This document shows, piece by piece, positions 56,913-64,000 of a DNA stretch of 64,000 nucleotides. Both the position numbers and the translations under genes were made by a program. Below the pieces are notes generated by a model, which worked only from the letters and a program-made list of their open reading frames with translations, was not told where the DNA came from and made no database searches. Numbering within the stretch: the first letter of the stretch is position 1; every line of letters starts with the position of its first letter. The stretch comes from Microthrixaceae bacterium. GTDB taxonomy: Bacteria > Actinomycetota > Acidimicrobiia > Acidimicrobiales > Microtrichaceae. Location of the stretch: positions 1 to 64,000 of the forward strand of contig JAMLGJ010000019.1 in NCBI GenBank assembly GCA_023958095.1, written 5' to 3'.

Positions 56913-58819
56913 CCGGACTCGTCGCTGTTCGCCGCGGCGCCTCCGGACGCACCCACCGCAGCGCCGGTGTGTTCGGTGGCTGGGTGCCCTCCGGAGCCCT
57001 CGAGCTCGGTGCGGCCGTGGCGGCGGGCGGGAAGGGTGACCTTCGAGTACTCGATCAGGCACTCCGAGTCCTCGTCGGACGGCCGCAGGAACTCCACCCC
57101 CAGCCGAACCGGGCCATCCGCGGCACGCGCCGCGGAACGCACCGCGGCACGCAGGTGCAACTCCCGCCGGTTCCCCTGCAGGTCCGGCACGCGCAGTTCC
57201 AGCGGCAGCACCGATCCCACCGCCCTGGGCCGGTCCACGAGCAGGCCCGCGCCGCCGACGGTGAGGTCCGTGACCCTCACGACCTCGCCCTCGACCCTTG
57301 CGGCCAGGTCGACCTGGACCCTGTAGTTCGTGCGCATCTGGCGGTGTCGCCCGAGGGACACGAGAACGCCGGTGATCACGCACAACTCGAACACCCCGAT
57401 CGCGATGCTCACGTACAGCGCGAAGCGGGGCATCGCTGCGAGCTCGGCAAGGCCGAGGGCCGCACAGACGCGGGCCACCAGCGCCGAGAAGAGCACCGCC
57501 GCTCCGAACGCGAGCAGCGGCAGGCGTCTGATCACGCCGATCCCCGCCTCGTCGACGCCTTCCTTGGGAGTCACCTTGAACCCACCGACCGCGGGGAGGA
57601 ACAGGCCCGCCACCGCCCCGCTGTAGATGCCCATGGTCATCCAGCCGAACCTGGTGGCGGTGGTGAAGCCGACGTGGCCGCGTCCCAGCAGCTTCGTGGC
57701 GAGCAACGACAGGACCACCCAGGGCGCCCACAGGACCGCGAACATGACCGGTTCCCCGTACAGGGGCAACAGCCCGGTCAGGAGCGTGGCGCACAGGACC
57801 GCCAGCATCACGAGGCGCTGCGGTCCACCGAAGTAGTGCGAGAGCGAACCCAGGTAGCTCAGGCGCTGCCCGAGGCTCAACCCCGGTGACCACAGCGGGT
57901 TCTCCCGTGTCCACAGCACCCGCAGGTTGCCGCGGGCCCACCGGCTCCGCTGCAACAGGAAGGAGTCCAGGTCGTGCGGAGCGAGGCCCAGCAGCAGGGT
58001 CTCGTCCACGTAGCGCGTCTTCCAGCCCCTCGAGTGCAACACGATGCTCGTGTGGAAGTCCTCCGCGATGGTGGCTGTCTGCACGCCACCGATGTCCTCG
58101 AGCGCGGAACGCCGGAGCACGGTTCCCGAACCGCACCAGAACGTCGCCCCATCACGCTCCTTGCCCGGGCAGATCACCCTGAAGAACAGCGACTGCTCGT
58201 GCACCTCTCCCTCGATGTGCTGCACCGAGTCGAGGTTGGAGAACTCGTGTGGGGCCTGCACGAGTGCGACCTCGGGGTCGTCGAAGTGGCCCACGAGTTC
58301 ATCCAGGAAGTCCGGCAACGGCACGTGGTCCGCATCCAGCACCGCCACCAGCTCACCCTCCAGGTGACCGAGAGCGTGGTTGATGTTCCCGGCCTTGGCA
58401 TGGGAGTTGTCGGGTCGGGTCAGGTAGCGCACACCCATCTCGTGTGCGAGCCGCTCCATCTCGGGTCGTCGACCGTCGTCCAGCAGCCAGGTGGTGTGCG
58501 GATGCCGGACAGCGGCACATCCCAGGAGGGTGGCCTGCAGCACCGCCACTGGTTCGTCGTAGGTGGGAACCAGCACGTCGACATGGCGTGTCACCGTTGC
58601 CTGCACCGGCGTGCACGATGCGCGCCGCCAGGCCAGGTAGGCGTAGAACCCGAGGCTCACCCATCCGACGAGCTCGGCTGCGAGCAGCGCCAGGTAGAGC
58701 ACCGGGTTGGCGCCGCGCCAGGTCCAGCCGATGCGCCAGACCAGGTAGGCCGCACCCCACAGGAGCGCCACCGCGGCGACCACCCGGATGACCGTCTCGT
58801 TGTATCCACGGGCTTTCAC
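56879..58819 (-). CDS. BcsA-like glycosyltransferase family 2 protein with PilZ domain
   Basis: A 646-aa membrane synthase. The GT2 core has TRHVDVLVPTYDEP, VLDADHVPLPDFLDE (DxD), ATIAEDFHTSI and QRSRWARGNLRVL (QxxRW); multiple helices flank it, the first two at about 8-25 and 36-62, and a set from about 315 to 500. A PilZ-like domain (about 505-610; RTNYRVQVDLAARVEGEVVR, VGGAGLLVD) follows, with a GxG-type loop; the RxxxR motif reads R-x-N-Y-R. It probably makes a beta-glycan, under cyclic-di-GMP control if the PilZ site is active. No bcsB, bcsZ or bcsC is adjacent, so the polymer and export route are open. The tail is low-complexity. GTG start. Confidence 0.85.
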   Translation of the reverse strand: MKARGYNETVIRVVAAVALLWGAAYLVWRIGWTWRGANPVLYLALLAAELVGWVSLGFYAYLAWRRASCTPVQATVTRHVDVLVPTYDEPVAVLQATLLGCAAVRHPHTTWLLDDGRRPEMERLAHEMGVRYLTRPDNSHAKAGNINHALGHLEGELVAVLDADHVPLPDFLDELVGHFDDPEVALVQAPHEFSNLDSVQHIEGEVHEQSLFFRVICPGKERDGATFWCGSGTVLRRSALEDIGGVQTATIAEDFHTSIVLHSRGWKTRYVDETLLLGLAPHDLDSFLLQRSRWARGNLRVLWTRENPLWSPGLSLGQRLSYLGSLSHYFGGPQRLVMLAVLCATLLTGLLPLYGEPVMFAVLWAPWVVLSLLATKLLGRGHVGFTTATRFGWMTMGIYSGAVAGLFLPAVGGFKVTPKEGVDEAGIGVIRRLPLLAFGAAVLFSALVARVCAALGLAELAAMPRFALYVSIAIGVFELCVITGVLVSLGRHRQMRTNYRVQVDLAARVEGEVVRVTDLTVGGAGLLVDRPRAVGSVLPLELRVPDLQGNRRELHLRAAVRSAARAADGPVRLGVEFLRPSDEDSECLIEYSKVTLPARRHGRTELEGSGGHPATEHTGAAVGASGGAAANSDESGQGDSPRTPAA

Positions 58820-58906
58820 CGGTTCCGCATCGGCAGCTGACCGAGCACCCTGAGGATTCCGAGGCCGCCTCCACCCGTGGGCCTCGGAACCGGCGCGCGA
58901 GCCTGC

Positions 58907-60127
58907 TCAGGTGGTGGTCACGCCGTTGCGGTGCACGTGCGCACGATGCGTCGCGCAGAGGAACTTCTCGATGCCCTGTGTCACCGCGTTCGCCCTGATC
59001 GACGGGAAAATCTCGAAGGCGTGCTGCGCGCCGGCGAGCTCGAGGTAGTGCACGGGGTTCTCCGACACCGCGGAGAGCTCGTCCGCGAAGTGCCTCGCAT
59101 CCTCGACGGGTGCGAGGGAGTCCTTGTCACCGTGGATCACGAGCATCGGGGGCGCCCCGGGATGCACCCTGTCCATGGGCGACGCAGCAGCCCAGGCCTC
59201 GGGGTCCTCATCGGGATGTGACTTCATCACCCACGGCACCAGGAAGTTGTCCACGGTCCCCTCCACCCAGTGCCCGAAACGGTCGGTGAGGTCGTACACG
59301 CCATAGAGCGGCACTGCTGCCTGTACCGAGGTGTCCGCGTCCTCGAAACCGGGCTGGTAGACGGGATCGTTCTGCGTGAGCGCGGCGAGTGCGGTCAGGT
59401 GACCGCCGGCTGACTGCCCGGTGAGGGCCACGAAACCGGGGTCGATCCCGAATCGCTCGGCGTTGTCGCGCAGCCAGGCGATGGCGCGCTTGACGTCGAC
59501 GAGGTGGTCCGGAAAGGTCGCCGCCGGGCTGAGCCGGTAGTCGACGTTCGCACAGACCCAACCCGCCCGGGCCATCTCCGACATGACCAGTTGCCCCTGG
59601 CGTTCCTTGTGGCCGAGCACCCAACCACCACCGTGGACCTGGATCAGCAGTGGCCGCTTCGAGCCATGTGCGGGCGGCTCGCTCGGGGCGAGCACGTCCA
59701 TCCGCAGCGCCCGGCCCCCGACCCTCGCGAACTCGATGCGACGTTGCCATGAGACCTCGGTCGCCCCCGGGATGTGCGGCAGCGTTGCATCGTTCGCTCC
59801 CGCAGGAGCGTCCTCGAGGTCGGCGAGCGCATCACGGACCTGGTCGCGCGCGGCAAAGCTCTGGCGCACCGTGATGGCCAGGCCGGCGAGGGAGAGCACG
59901 TTGATCCCGACCCCGAGTCGACCCTGGGGACTGCGCAGTGCGCCCCTGCGCACGAAGAACAGGGTGGCGAGCGCCTGCCAGATGATCTGGAACGGCGCCA
60001 GTTCGATCGTCAGCCACGACGCGAAGAAGCTCCACCCCACGAACAGCCGGCTGCGACGCGCCGGGCGCAGCGCGTTGATCGTGTAGATCGCTCCGTTGAC
60101 CGACACCGCGAGGCAGACCCAACCCAT
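58907..60127 (-). CDS. Membrane-anchored esterase/lipase (alpha/beta hydrolase, HSL-like)
   Basis: A 406-aa hydrolase with an unusual N-terminal membrane region: about three hydrophobic segments (4-19, 28-58 and 73-86). The catalytic domain (about 120-400) shows the HGGG oxyanion motif (QVHGGGWVLGHK), nucleophile GQSAGGHLTALA, acid in VIHGDKDSLAP and His in GAQHAFEIF. It is likely a carboxylesterase acting at the inner membrane or facing outwards. Similar three-helix-plus-HSL proteins exist in mycobacteria. ATG 60127 is chosen with AACAAT six bases upstream; ATG 60166 would add a short Arg/Pro-rich extension. Convergent arrangement is absent: it follows the BcsA-like gene on the same strand. 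Confidence 0.85.
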   Translation of the reverse strand: MGWVCLAVSVNGAIYTINALRPARRSRLFVGWSFFASWLTIELAPFQIIWQALATLFFVRRGALRSPQGRLGVGINVLSLAGLAITVRQSFAARDQVRDALADLEDAPAGANDATLPHIPGATEVSWQRRIEFARVGGRALRMDVLAPSEPPAHGSKRPLLIQVHGGGWVLGHKERQGQLVMSEMARAGWVCANVDYRLSPAATFPDHLVDVKRAIAWLRDNAERFGIDPGFVALTGQSAGGHLTALAALTQNDPVYQPGFEDADTSVQAAVPLYGVYDLTDRFGHWVEGTVDNFLVPWVMKSHPDEDPEAWAAASPMDRVHPGAPPMLVIHGDKDSLAPVEDARHFADELSAVSENPVHYLELAGAQHAFEIFPSIRANAVTQGIEKFLCATHRAHVHRNGVTTT

Positions 60128-60187
60128 CGCGCCATTGTTGCACCGCGGGGGTCGCCACGACCCCACCCGGGGTCACGAACCCGGTTG

Positions 60188-60239
60188 ACAGGTCCTGTTT
60201 CAGTCACGGCGCGAACGTGCCGAGTACACGAACATGTTC
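60188..60239 (+). promoter_or_regulatory. Two palindromes upstream of the putative lipoprotein gene
   Basis: ACAGG-T-CCTGT (60188-60198) and GAACATGTTC (60230-60239) are perfect palindromes in a gap that is less GC-rich than its surroundings. The second overlaps the ATG at 60234. They are good candidates for repressor sites of the lipoprotein gene, and possibly of the divergent esterase gene. Binding protein unknown. Confidence 0.45.
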
Positions 60240-61922
60240 CGACCCTTTCATGTTGTTTCATGTCGGTTCATGCTCGTGCTCATCGGGTGTCTGGTGCTGC
60301 TCGGGACGGCCTGCAGTCCCGCCGGCTCGATACGCGATGATTCCGGCCAGGCGGAGTACGGCCTCAGGGCATCCAAGGGCGCTCCACGGGACGACACCCG
60401 ACGCAGCGACGACAGCCCCGACCAGGCCGAACCGGGGGACGATGCCGGTGGCGGTGACCAGGCGAGCAGCCCGGTGCCGGTCGAGGATCCACCCTCGGCA
60501 CCGGCCGATCCGGACACTTCGACCGCGGACCTGCGGGTGGCTCAGGGTTCCGAATGGGTCGGGACGGGCTGCCCGATGACACCCGAGGACAGCTTCTGGC
60601 GCACGCCGGTGAGCGACCTGCCCGAGCTGGAGCCGAACGGGCCGCAACCCGGGACCAGCCTGGCCGACTTCCCGCTGGCGGCGGACGGGAGCGACCCGCT
60701 CGTGTTGCGCCCCGGCCTGCGCAGCACCGTGGGCAAGACCATCACCTGGGCCGATTCCGACGATCCACTGAAGTGGGTTCGTGTGGAGGGCGACTGGAGC
60801 AGCGACGCCGAGTTCACCGCCATCGACTCGATCCAGGTGGGACCCGTCGCCATCCCGACTGCAGGGCTGCTCCGCCACCGGGTGCCCGGCGACATCCAAC
60901 TCGAGCTCTCCAGCGAGGACGACCATGCGCTGTTCGTGGACACCGATGCCTGCACGCTGACCGAGTACATCGGCTGGTCACGGTTCCCCGGGACACTCGC
61001 CGGTCGCAAGGCCACGCTGAACGACCTGAGCACCAACGAACGGCGCCTGAGCGTGCGTCCCGGATGGCAGTCGAGCCCCACGAATGCCACCGATGGCGGT
61101 TCCATCGACAGTCCGGTCGCGACCAGTCCGGTGCCGCTGCTCGACTTCGAGGTCTCCCTGTTCGAGCGGCCCCGCAAGGGCACGGGGGCCTCCGGCGGCA
61201 GCGCCATTCCTACCACTCCGGGCATGGTCCGACTCGAGGAGGTGTTCCTGAACCCGCTCCCGGGCGACACCCGCGTCGCTCCGGACGCGCACATCGACCA
61301 TGCGATCACCGTCGGACTGCCCAAGCAGCACATCAGCGACATCCCCGAGGTGCTCACACCCGCGACACCGGCTCCCTTCGTGTGGCCCGCACTCGTCAGC
61401 GACGGCTGCGGCGGCGGAACCTGCCCCGATGGGTCAGCGGGGTCCGAATACCACTTCCCGATGGGGTCGAGGTTCCGCCTCGGAGAGGAGGCATGCGGAC
61501 GCGACTGGGTCGACCCCCAGAGCGCCGTGATCGTGGAGGCGATGTGCACCTACGGCATCGTCGTGACCGACAGCTCGAACGGCTTCTCGATGTCGGCCGA
61601 ACGCTCGCCCGCGGGTGGCGAACTCAAGTGGACCCGCACCGCCCAGGAGGAGCTGCGCACCCTCACGCTGCGCGACTTCGAGCTGGTGGACACCCGAGGG
61701 ATCGCCGCGGTGGACCCCGATGCCCTCTGGGAGGGTGCGCGCACCTGGGCCGGATCGGAACTGGGATTCGGCACGACGCTTCACGGGGGCTGGTACACGG
61801 GTCGTTTCTGGAATGCCGTGCTCGGCTGCGAACGCCTCGCCGACCACACGCGCTGCGCGGACCCGAACCTCGAACGCATCCGAGCCGTCGTGAACGGACC
61901 CGACTGGTTCCGCGCGGGCTGA
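60234..61922 (+). CDS. Putative secreted lipoprotein of unknown function
   Basis: A 562-aa protein with a signal-peptide-like N-terminus: MFRPFHVVSCRF, a hydrophobic stretch LVLIGCLVLLG, then a weak lipobox-like GTAC. The first 100 mature residues are acidic and Pro/Asp-rich and probably disordered; the remainder is rich in beta strands, with repeated WxxPxx-like aromatic spots and few cysteines except CGGGTCPDG and two others. I recognise no enzyme motif. A start at 60270 is possible but would remove the basic residues of the signal. Three TTCATG copies lie at exactly 10-base steps (60247, 60257, 60267) inside the N-terminal codons. Its role could be surface binding; nothing more can be said. 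Confidence 0.7.
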   Translation: MFRPFHVVSCRFMLVLIGCLVLLGTACSPAGSIRDDSGQAEYGLRASKGAPRDDTRRSDDSPDQAEPGDDAGGGDQASSPVPVEDPPSAPADPDTSTADLRVAQGSEWVGTGCPMTPEDSFWRTPVSDLPELEPNGPQPGTSLADFPLAADGSDPLVLRPGLRSTVGKTITWADSDDPLKWVRVEGDWSSDAEFTAIDSIQVGPVAIPTAGLLRHRVPGDIQLELSSEDDHALFVDTDACTLTEYIGWSRFPGTLAGRKATLNDLSTNERRLSVRPGWQSSPTNATDGGSIDSPVATSPVPLLDFEVSLFERPRKGTGASGGSAIPTTPGMVRLEEVFLNPLPGDTRVAPDAHIDHAITVGLPKQHISDIPEVLTPATPAPFVWPALVSDGCGGGTCPDGSAGSEYHFPMGSRFRLGEEACGRDWVDPQSAVIVEAMCTYGIVVTDSSNGFSMSAERSPAGGELKWTRTAQEELRTLTLRDFELVDTRGIAAVDPDALWEGARTWAGSELGFGTTLHGGWYTGRFWNAVLGCERLADHTRCADPNLERIRAVVNGPDWFRAG

Positions 61923-62036
61923 GCGGCTCCGCCATCGGGTCCGGTCAACCGGGTGCTCGTGGACCATGTCCCACCGTCGGCCCACCGCCGGGCGGGCGCG
62001 GGGGCTGGGACCGGACTCTCCGGGATACCGTTGGGG

Positions 62037-62807
62037 ATGGCCCATCCGGTCACGGTCATGTGGACAACACCGCGCTCGCGCTCCACGGCGTTCGAACGCA
62101 TGATGATCGAGCGCGGTGACCACACCGTGCTCGACGAGCCCTTCTCGGCCCGCTACTACTTCTCCACCGAGCGCCGCAGCGCGCGCTACGCACCCGAGGA
62201 ACCGGATGCCACGGGGGAGGCGGTGCTCGAGTCGATCCTGGCCGAGGCGCAGACCGCACCGGTGTTCGTCAAGGACATGGCCTACCACGTCTCCGGCCTG
62301 CTGGGCACGCAGTACCGGGGCAGCGAGCTGCTCGGGCACTTCACCAACACCTTCCTGGTGCGCGAACCGAGGTCCGCCCTTCGCTCGCTGGCGCGCAAGT
62401 GGCCCGACTTCACCGACGAGGAAGCCGGATACGACGCCCTGGCCGGGGCATTCGACCGGGCATGCTCGATCGGCCGCGGCAGCACCCCGGTCGTGCTCGA
62501 CGCCGACGAACTCGCGGTGGATCCGGAGCGGATCGTCGCCGCGTGGTGTGGCGCGGTGGGCATCGATGCGATGCCGGAGGCACTCACCTGGGAACCGGGC
62601 ATGGTCCCGCAGTGGGTGCGCTGGCAGGACTGGTACGCGGGCGTCGCGGCGAGCGACGGGTTCAATCCGCCCGCCCCTCCTGCGGCGATGGTTCCCGACG
62701 ATCGGGCTCCCCAGGTCCACGACGGCCTGCTCGCCGACCGTCAGGAGCTGCTGGAACGCTGCTCGCACACCTACGAGCGGCTGGCGGCCGTACGCGTCGG
62801 TCGCTGA
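62037..62807 (+). CDS. Sulfotransferase-family protein
   Basis: A 256-aa P-loop-like sulfotransferase. The 5'-phosphosulfate-binding loop reads MWTTPRSRSTAFERMM (residues about 7-22, PRSRST replacing the usual PKSGTT) and the 3'-phosphate region is FTNTFLVREPRSALRSLARK. These are hallmarks of the actinobacterial branched-chain-sulfotransferase-like group that shares the aminotransferase-associated sulfotransferase fold. It would move sulfate from PAPS to a small-molecule acceptor. The ATG 62037 has TACCGT 5 bases upstream and no Shine-Dalgarno sequence; a longer start at 61953 is rejected as the extension is not conserved-looking. Acceptor unknown. Confidence 0.82.
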   Translation: MAHPVTVMWTTPRSRSTAFERMMIERGDHTVLDEPFSARYYFSTERRSARYAPEEPDATGEAVLESILAEAQTAPVFVKDMAYHVSGLLGTQYRGSELLGHFTNTFLVREPRSALRSLARKWPDFTDEEAGYDALAGAFDRACSIGRGSTPVVLDADELAVDPERIVAAWCGAVGIDAMPEALTWEPGMVPQWVRWQDWYAGVAASDGFNPPAPPAAMVPDDRAPQVHDGLLADRQELLERCSHTYERLAAVRVGR

Positions 62808-62843
62808 CCGGGCAGTTCGGGTGGAGACCAGATCCGTCGCCGG

Positions 62844-62849
62844 TACCCT
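62844..62849 (+). promoter_or_regulatory. Putative -10 element of the SMR gene
   Basis: TACCCT ends six bases before ATG 62856, a full TANNNT match without a Shine-Dalgarno sequence. Confidence 0.5.
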
Positions 62850-62855
62850 GCGGCG

Positions 62856-63182
62856 ATGGCTTGGGTCTACCTGACGATTGCGATAGTGAGCGAGGTCGTG
62901 GGCACCTCGTTCCTGAAGGAGAGCAACGGCTTCAGCGAGCTGTGGCCCTCGGTGATCTCGCTGTGTGGCTACGGAATCGCACTGTTCACGCTGTCGCTCG
63001 CCGTGCGGGAGATCGAACTGGGAGTCGCGTACGCGATCTGGGCCGGTGTGGGCACTGCGCTGATCGTGCTCATCGGATGGCTCGTGCTCGGCCAGAAGAT
63101 CGATGCCGCAGCAATCGCCGGCGTGCTGATGATCGTGGGCGGGGTGGTCGTCATAAACGCCTTCAGCCAGATCGAGGCCTGA
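62856..63182 (+). CDS. Small multidrug resistance (SMR) family transporter
   Basis: A 108-aa four-helix membrane transporter. WVYLTIAIVSEVVGTSFLK holds the essential proton/substrate-coupling Glu at position 13, as in EmrE. Later helices have GVAYAIWAGVGTALIVLIGW and VLMIVGGVVVINAF. It probably works as a dimer to exchange protons for cationic or guanidinium compounds. The length is typical of the family. It stands alone between a sulfotransferase and a convergent acyl-CoA ligase. Confidence 0.93.
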   Translation: MAWVYLTIAIVSEVVGTSFLKESNGFSELWPSVISLCGYGIALFTLSLAVREIELGVAYAIWAGVGTALIVLIGWLVLGQKIDAAAIAGVLMIVGGVVVINAFSQIEA

Positions 63183-63196
63183 CCCGGCGCTGCAAC

Positions 63197-64000
63197 TCAG
63201 GGGGCTTCCAAGGCCTCCTCGCGCAGCATGCGCTTGAGGATCTTGCCCGCGGCGTTGCGGGGCAGTGGGTCATCACTGAAGTGCACACGGGTCGGGATCT
63301 TGTGTGCGGACAGGTGCTCGGCGAGGTACTCCCGCAGCTCCACATCGGTGAGGGAGGCACCCGCGCGCAGCATCACCGTGGCGGCCACCTCCTCCCCGAG
63401 GCGTTCGTGGGGTACACCGAAGACCGCCACCTCGTGCACCGAGGGATGCTCCAGAACCGCTGCCTCGACCTCTGCGCAGTAGACGTTCTCACCGGCGCGC
63501 AGGACCATGTCCTTGGCCCTGTCGGTCACGTACAGGAAGCCGTCCTCGTCCAGGCGGCCGATGTCACCGGTGCGGATCCAGCCGTCCACCAGGGTCTCCG
63601 CCGTGGCCTCGGGGTTCTTCCAGTAGCCGCGGAAGAGGTGGGGTCCCGACATCCAGATCTCCCCGAGCGTGCCCACCGGCACCCTGCACCCGGAGTCGTC
63701 ACGTATCTCGATGCCCGCGATCGGCGTCGCCCGACCGGTGGAGGTCGGATGCGTCAGGTAGTCACGCCCGGAGTTCTGTGGTCCGTAGGCGTTCGTCTCG
63801 GTCATGCCGTAACCGATCGTCGGACTGCCGCCGGTGAAGCTGTCGCCCATGCGCCGCACCAACTTGGGTGCCGCCGGCGCGCCCCCACCGCCCACCCTGG
63901 CGAGGCTGGAGGTGTCGAAGGAGTCGAACTCGGGGTGCTCGAGCATGTCCCATGCCTGCGTGGGCACCCCGACGAACTGGGTCACGTGCTCGGCCTCGAT
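63197..64000 (-). CDS. AMP-dependent acyl-CoA ligase, C-terminal part (5' end beyond the window)
   Basis: The open reading frame runs off the right edge (the five codons beyond GTG 63985 are still open), so only the last about 267 residues are seen. Motifs are SFTGGSPTIGYGMTETNAYG (adenylate), GWIRTGDIGRLDEDGFLYV, DRAKDMVLRAGENVYCAEVE and LPRNAAGKILKRMLREE with the catalytic Lys. It is a class I adenylate-forming enzyme converting an acid to its CoA ester. It is convergent with the SMR gene, 14 bp between the stops. Substrate and N-terminal half cannot be judged. Confidence 0.9.
   Translation of the reverse strand: MEAEHVTQFVGVPTQAWDMLEHPEFDSFDTSSLARVGGGGAPAAPKLVRRMGDSFTGGSPTIGYGMTETNAYGPQNSGRDYLTHPTSTGRATPIAGIEIRDDSGCRVPVGTLGEIWMSGPHLFRGYWKNPEATAETLVDGWIRTGDIGRLDEDGFLYVTDRAKDMVLRAGENVYCAEVEAAVLEHPSVHEVAVFGVPHERLGEEVAATVMLRAGASLTDVELREYLAEHLSAHKIPTRVHFSDDPLPRNAAGKILKRMLREEALEAP

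Overview
The window is a GC-rich, densely packed bacterial chromosome segment with no rRNA, tRNA, CRISPR array, prophage or insertion sequence that I can see. Gene content points to the Actinomycetota, most likely an Acidimicrobiia-type lineage: an F420-type luciferase-like oxidoreductase, a TIGR03084 DinB-like protein, a polyphosphate glucokinase, a fused CydDC transporter, a DUF222/HNH (13E12-type) protein, an actinobacterial acyl-CoA carboxylase pair, a DesA3-like membrane desaturase, and many acyl-CoA/steroid-type genes (acyl-CoA synthetases, acyl-CoA dehydrogenase, P450, SDR, ADH). The placement is inferred from gene families; no phylogenetic marker was aligned.

Layout. 1-7760: mixed housekeeping and hydrolase genes (TIGR03084, LLM oxidoreductase, EstB-like serine hydrolase, alpha/beta hydrolase, UbiB/ABC1 kinase, flavodoxin-like protein, SHOCT membrane protein). 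7789-13501: a minus-strand lipid block in the order short ferredoxin protein, fatty-acid desaturase, carboxylase beta, carboxylase alpha, with a divergent MerR regulator. 14322-16487: alkylation repair (Ogt, and an Ada/AraC/AlkA fusion). 16471-18965: an orphan AAA+ ATPase and a membrane-anchored YceI protein. 18983-25225: a carbohydrate-like cluster (DUF6807 protein, a two-domain 895-aa protein ending in a GT4-like glycosyltransferase, sugar isomerase/epimerase, 2-hydroxyacid dehydrogenase, dienelactone hydrolase). 25271-31391: secreted DUF11 protein, acyl-CoA dehydrogenase, PPOX protein, small membrane protein, SDR, DUF503, ADH. 31388-33249: an APH/P-loop two-domain kinase-like protein and a second small membrane protein. 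33391-37064: a FadD19-like acyl-CoA synthetase, class II aldolase-fold protein and P450. 37179-40858: HNH protein, PlsC acyltransferase, DUF1295 protein.

40979-48673 is a seven-gene minus-strand operon running HAD phosphatase, ppgK, tal, pgi, gnd, pgl, zwf: glucose is phosphorylated with polyphosphate and fed into glycolysis or the oxidative pentose phosphate pathway. A divergent GH15 glucosidase/trehalase can supply the glucose. Downstream of it lie cydA-cydB-cydDC (cytochrome bd oxidase and its assembly transporter). 56879-60127 hold a BcsA-like PilZ glycosyltransferase and a membrane-anchored esterase; 60234-64000 hold a putative lipoprotein, a sulfotransferase, an SMR transporter and the 3' part of an AMP-dependent acyl-CoA ligase.

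Two organisational themes recur. Genes are very tightly packed: 4-bp ATGA/GTGA start-stop overlaps inside operons and tail-to-tail overlaps of 12 to 34 bp between convergent genes. At least twelve operon-leading genes carry a NANNNT hexamer exactly six bases before the start codon, the geometry expected of leaderless transcripts. The least explained content is the 18983-25225 carbohydrate cluster with its unusual fusion, the reductase-less desaturase partner, and the orphan AAA+ ATPase.
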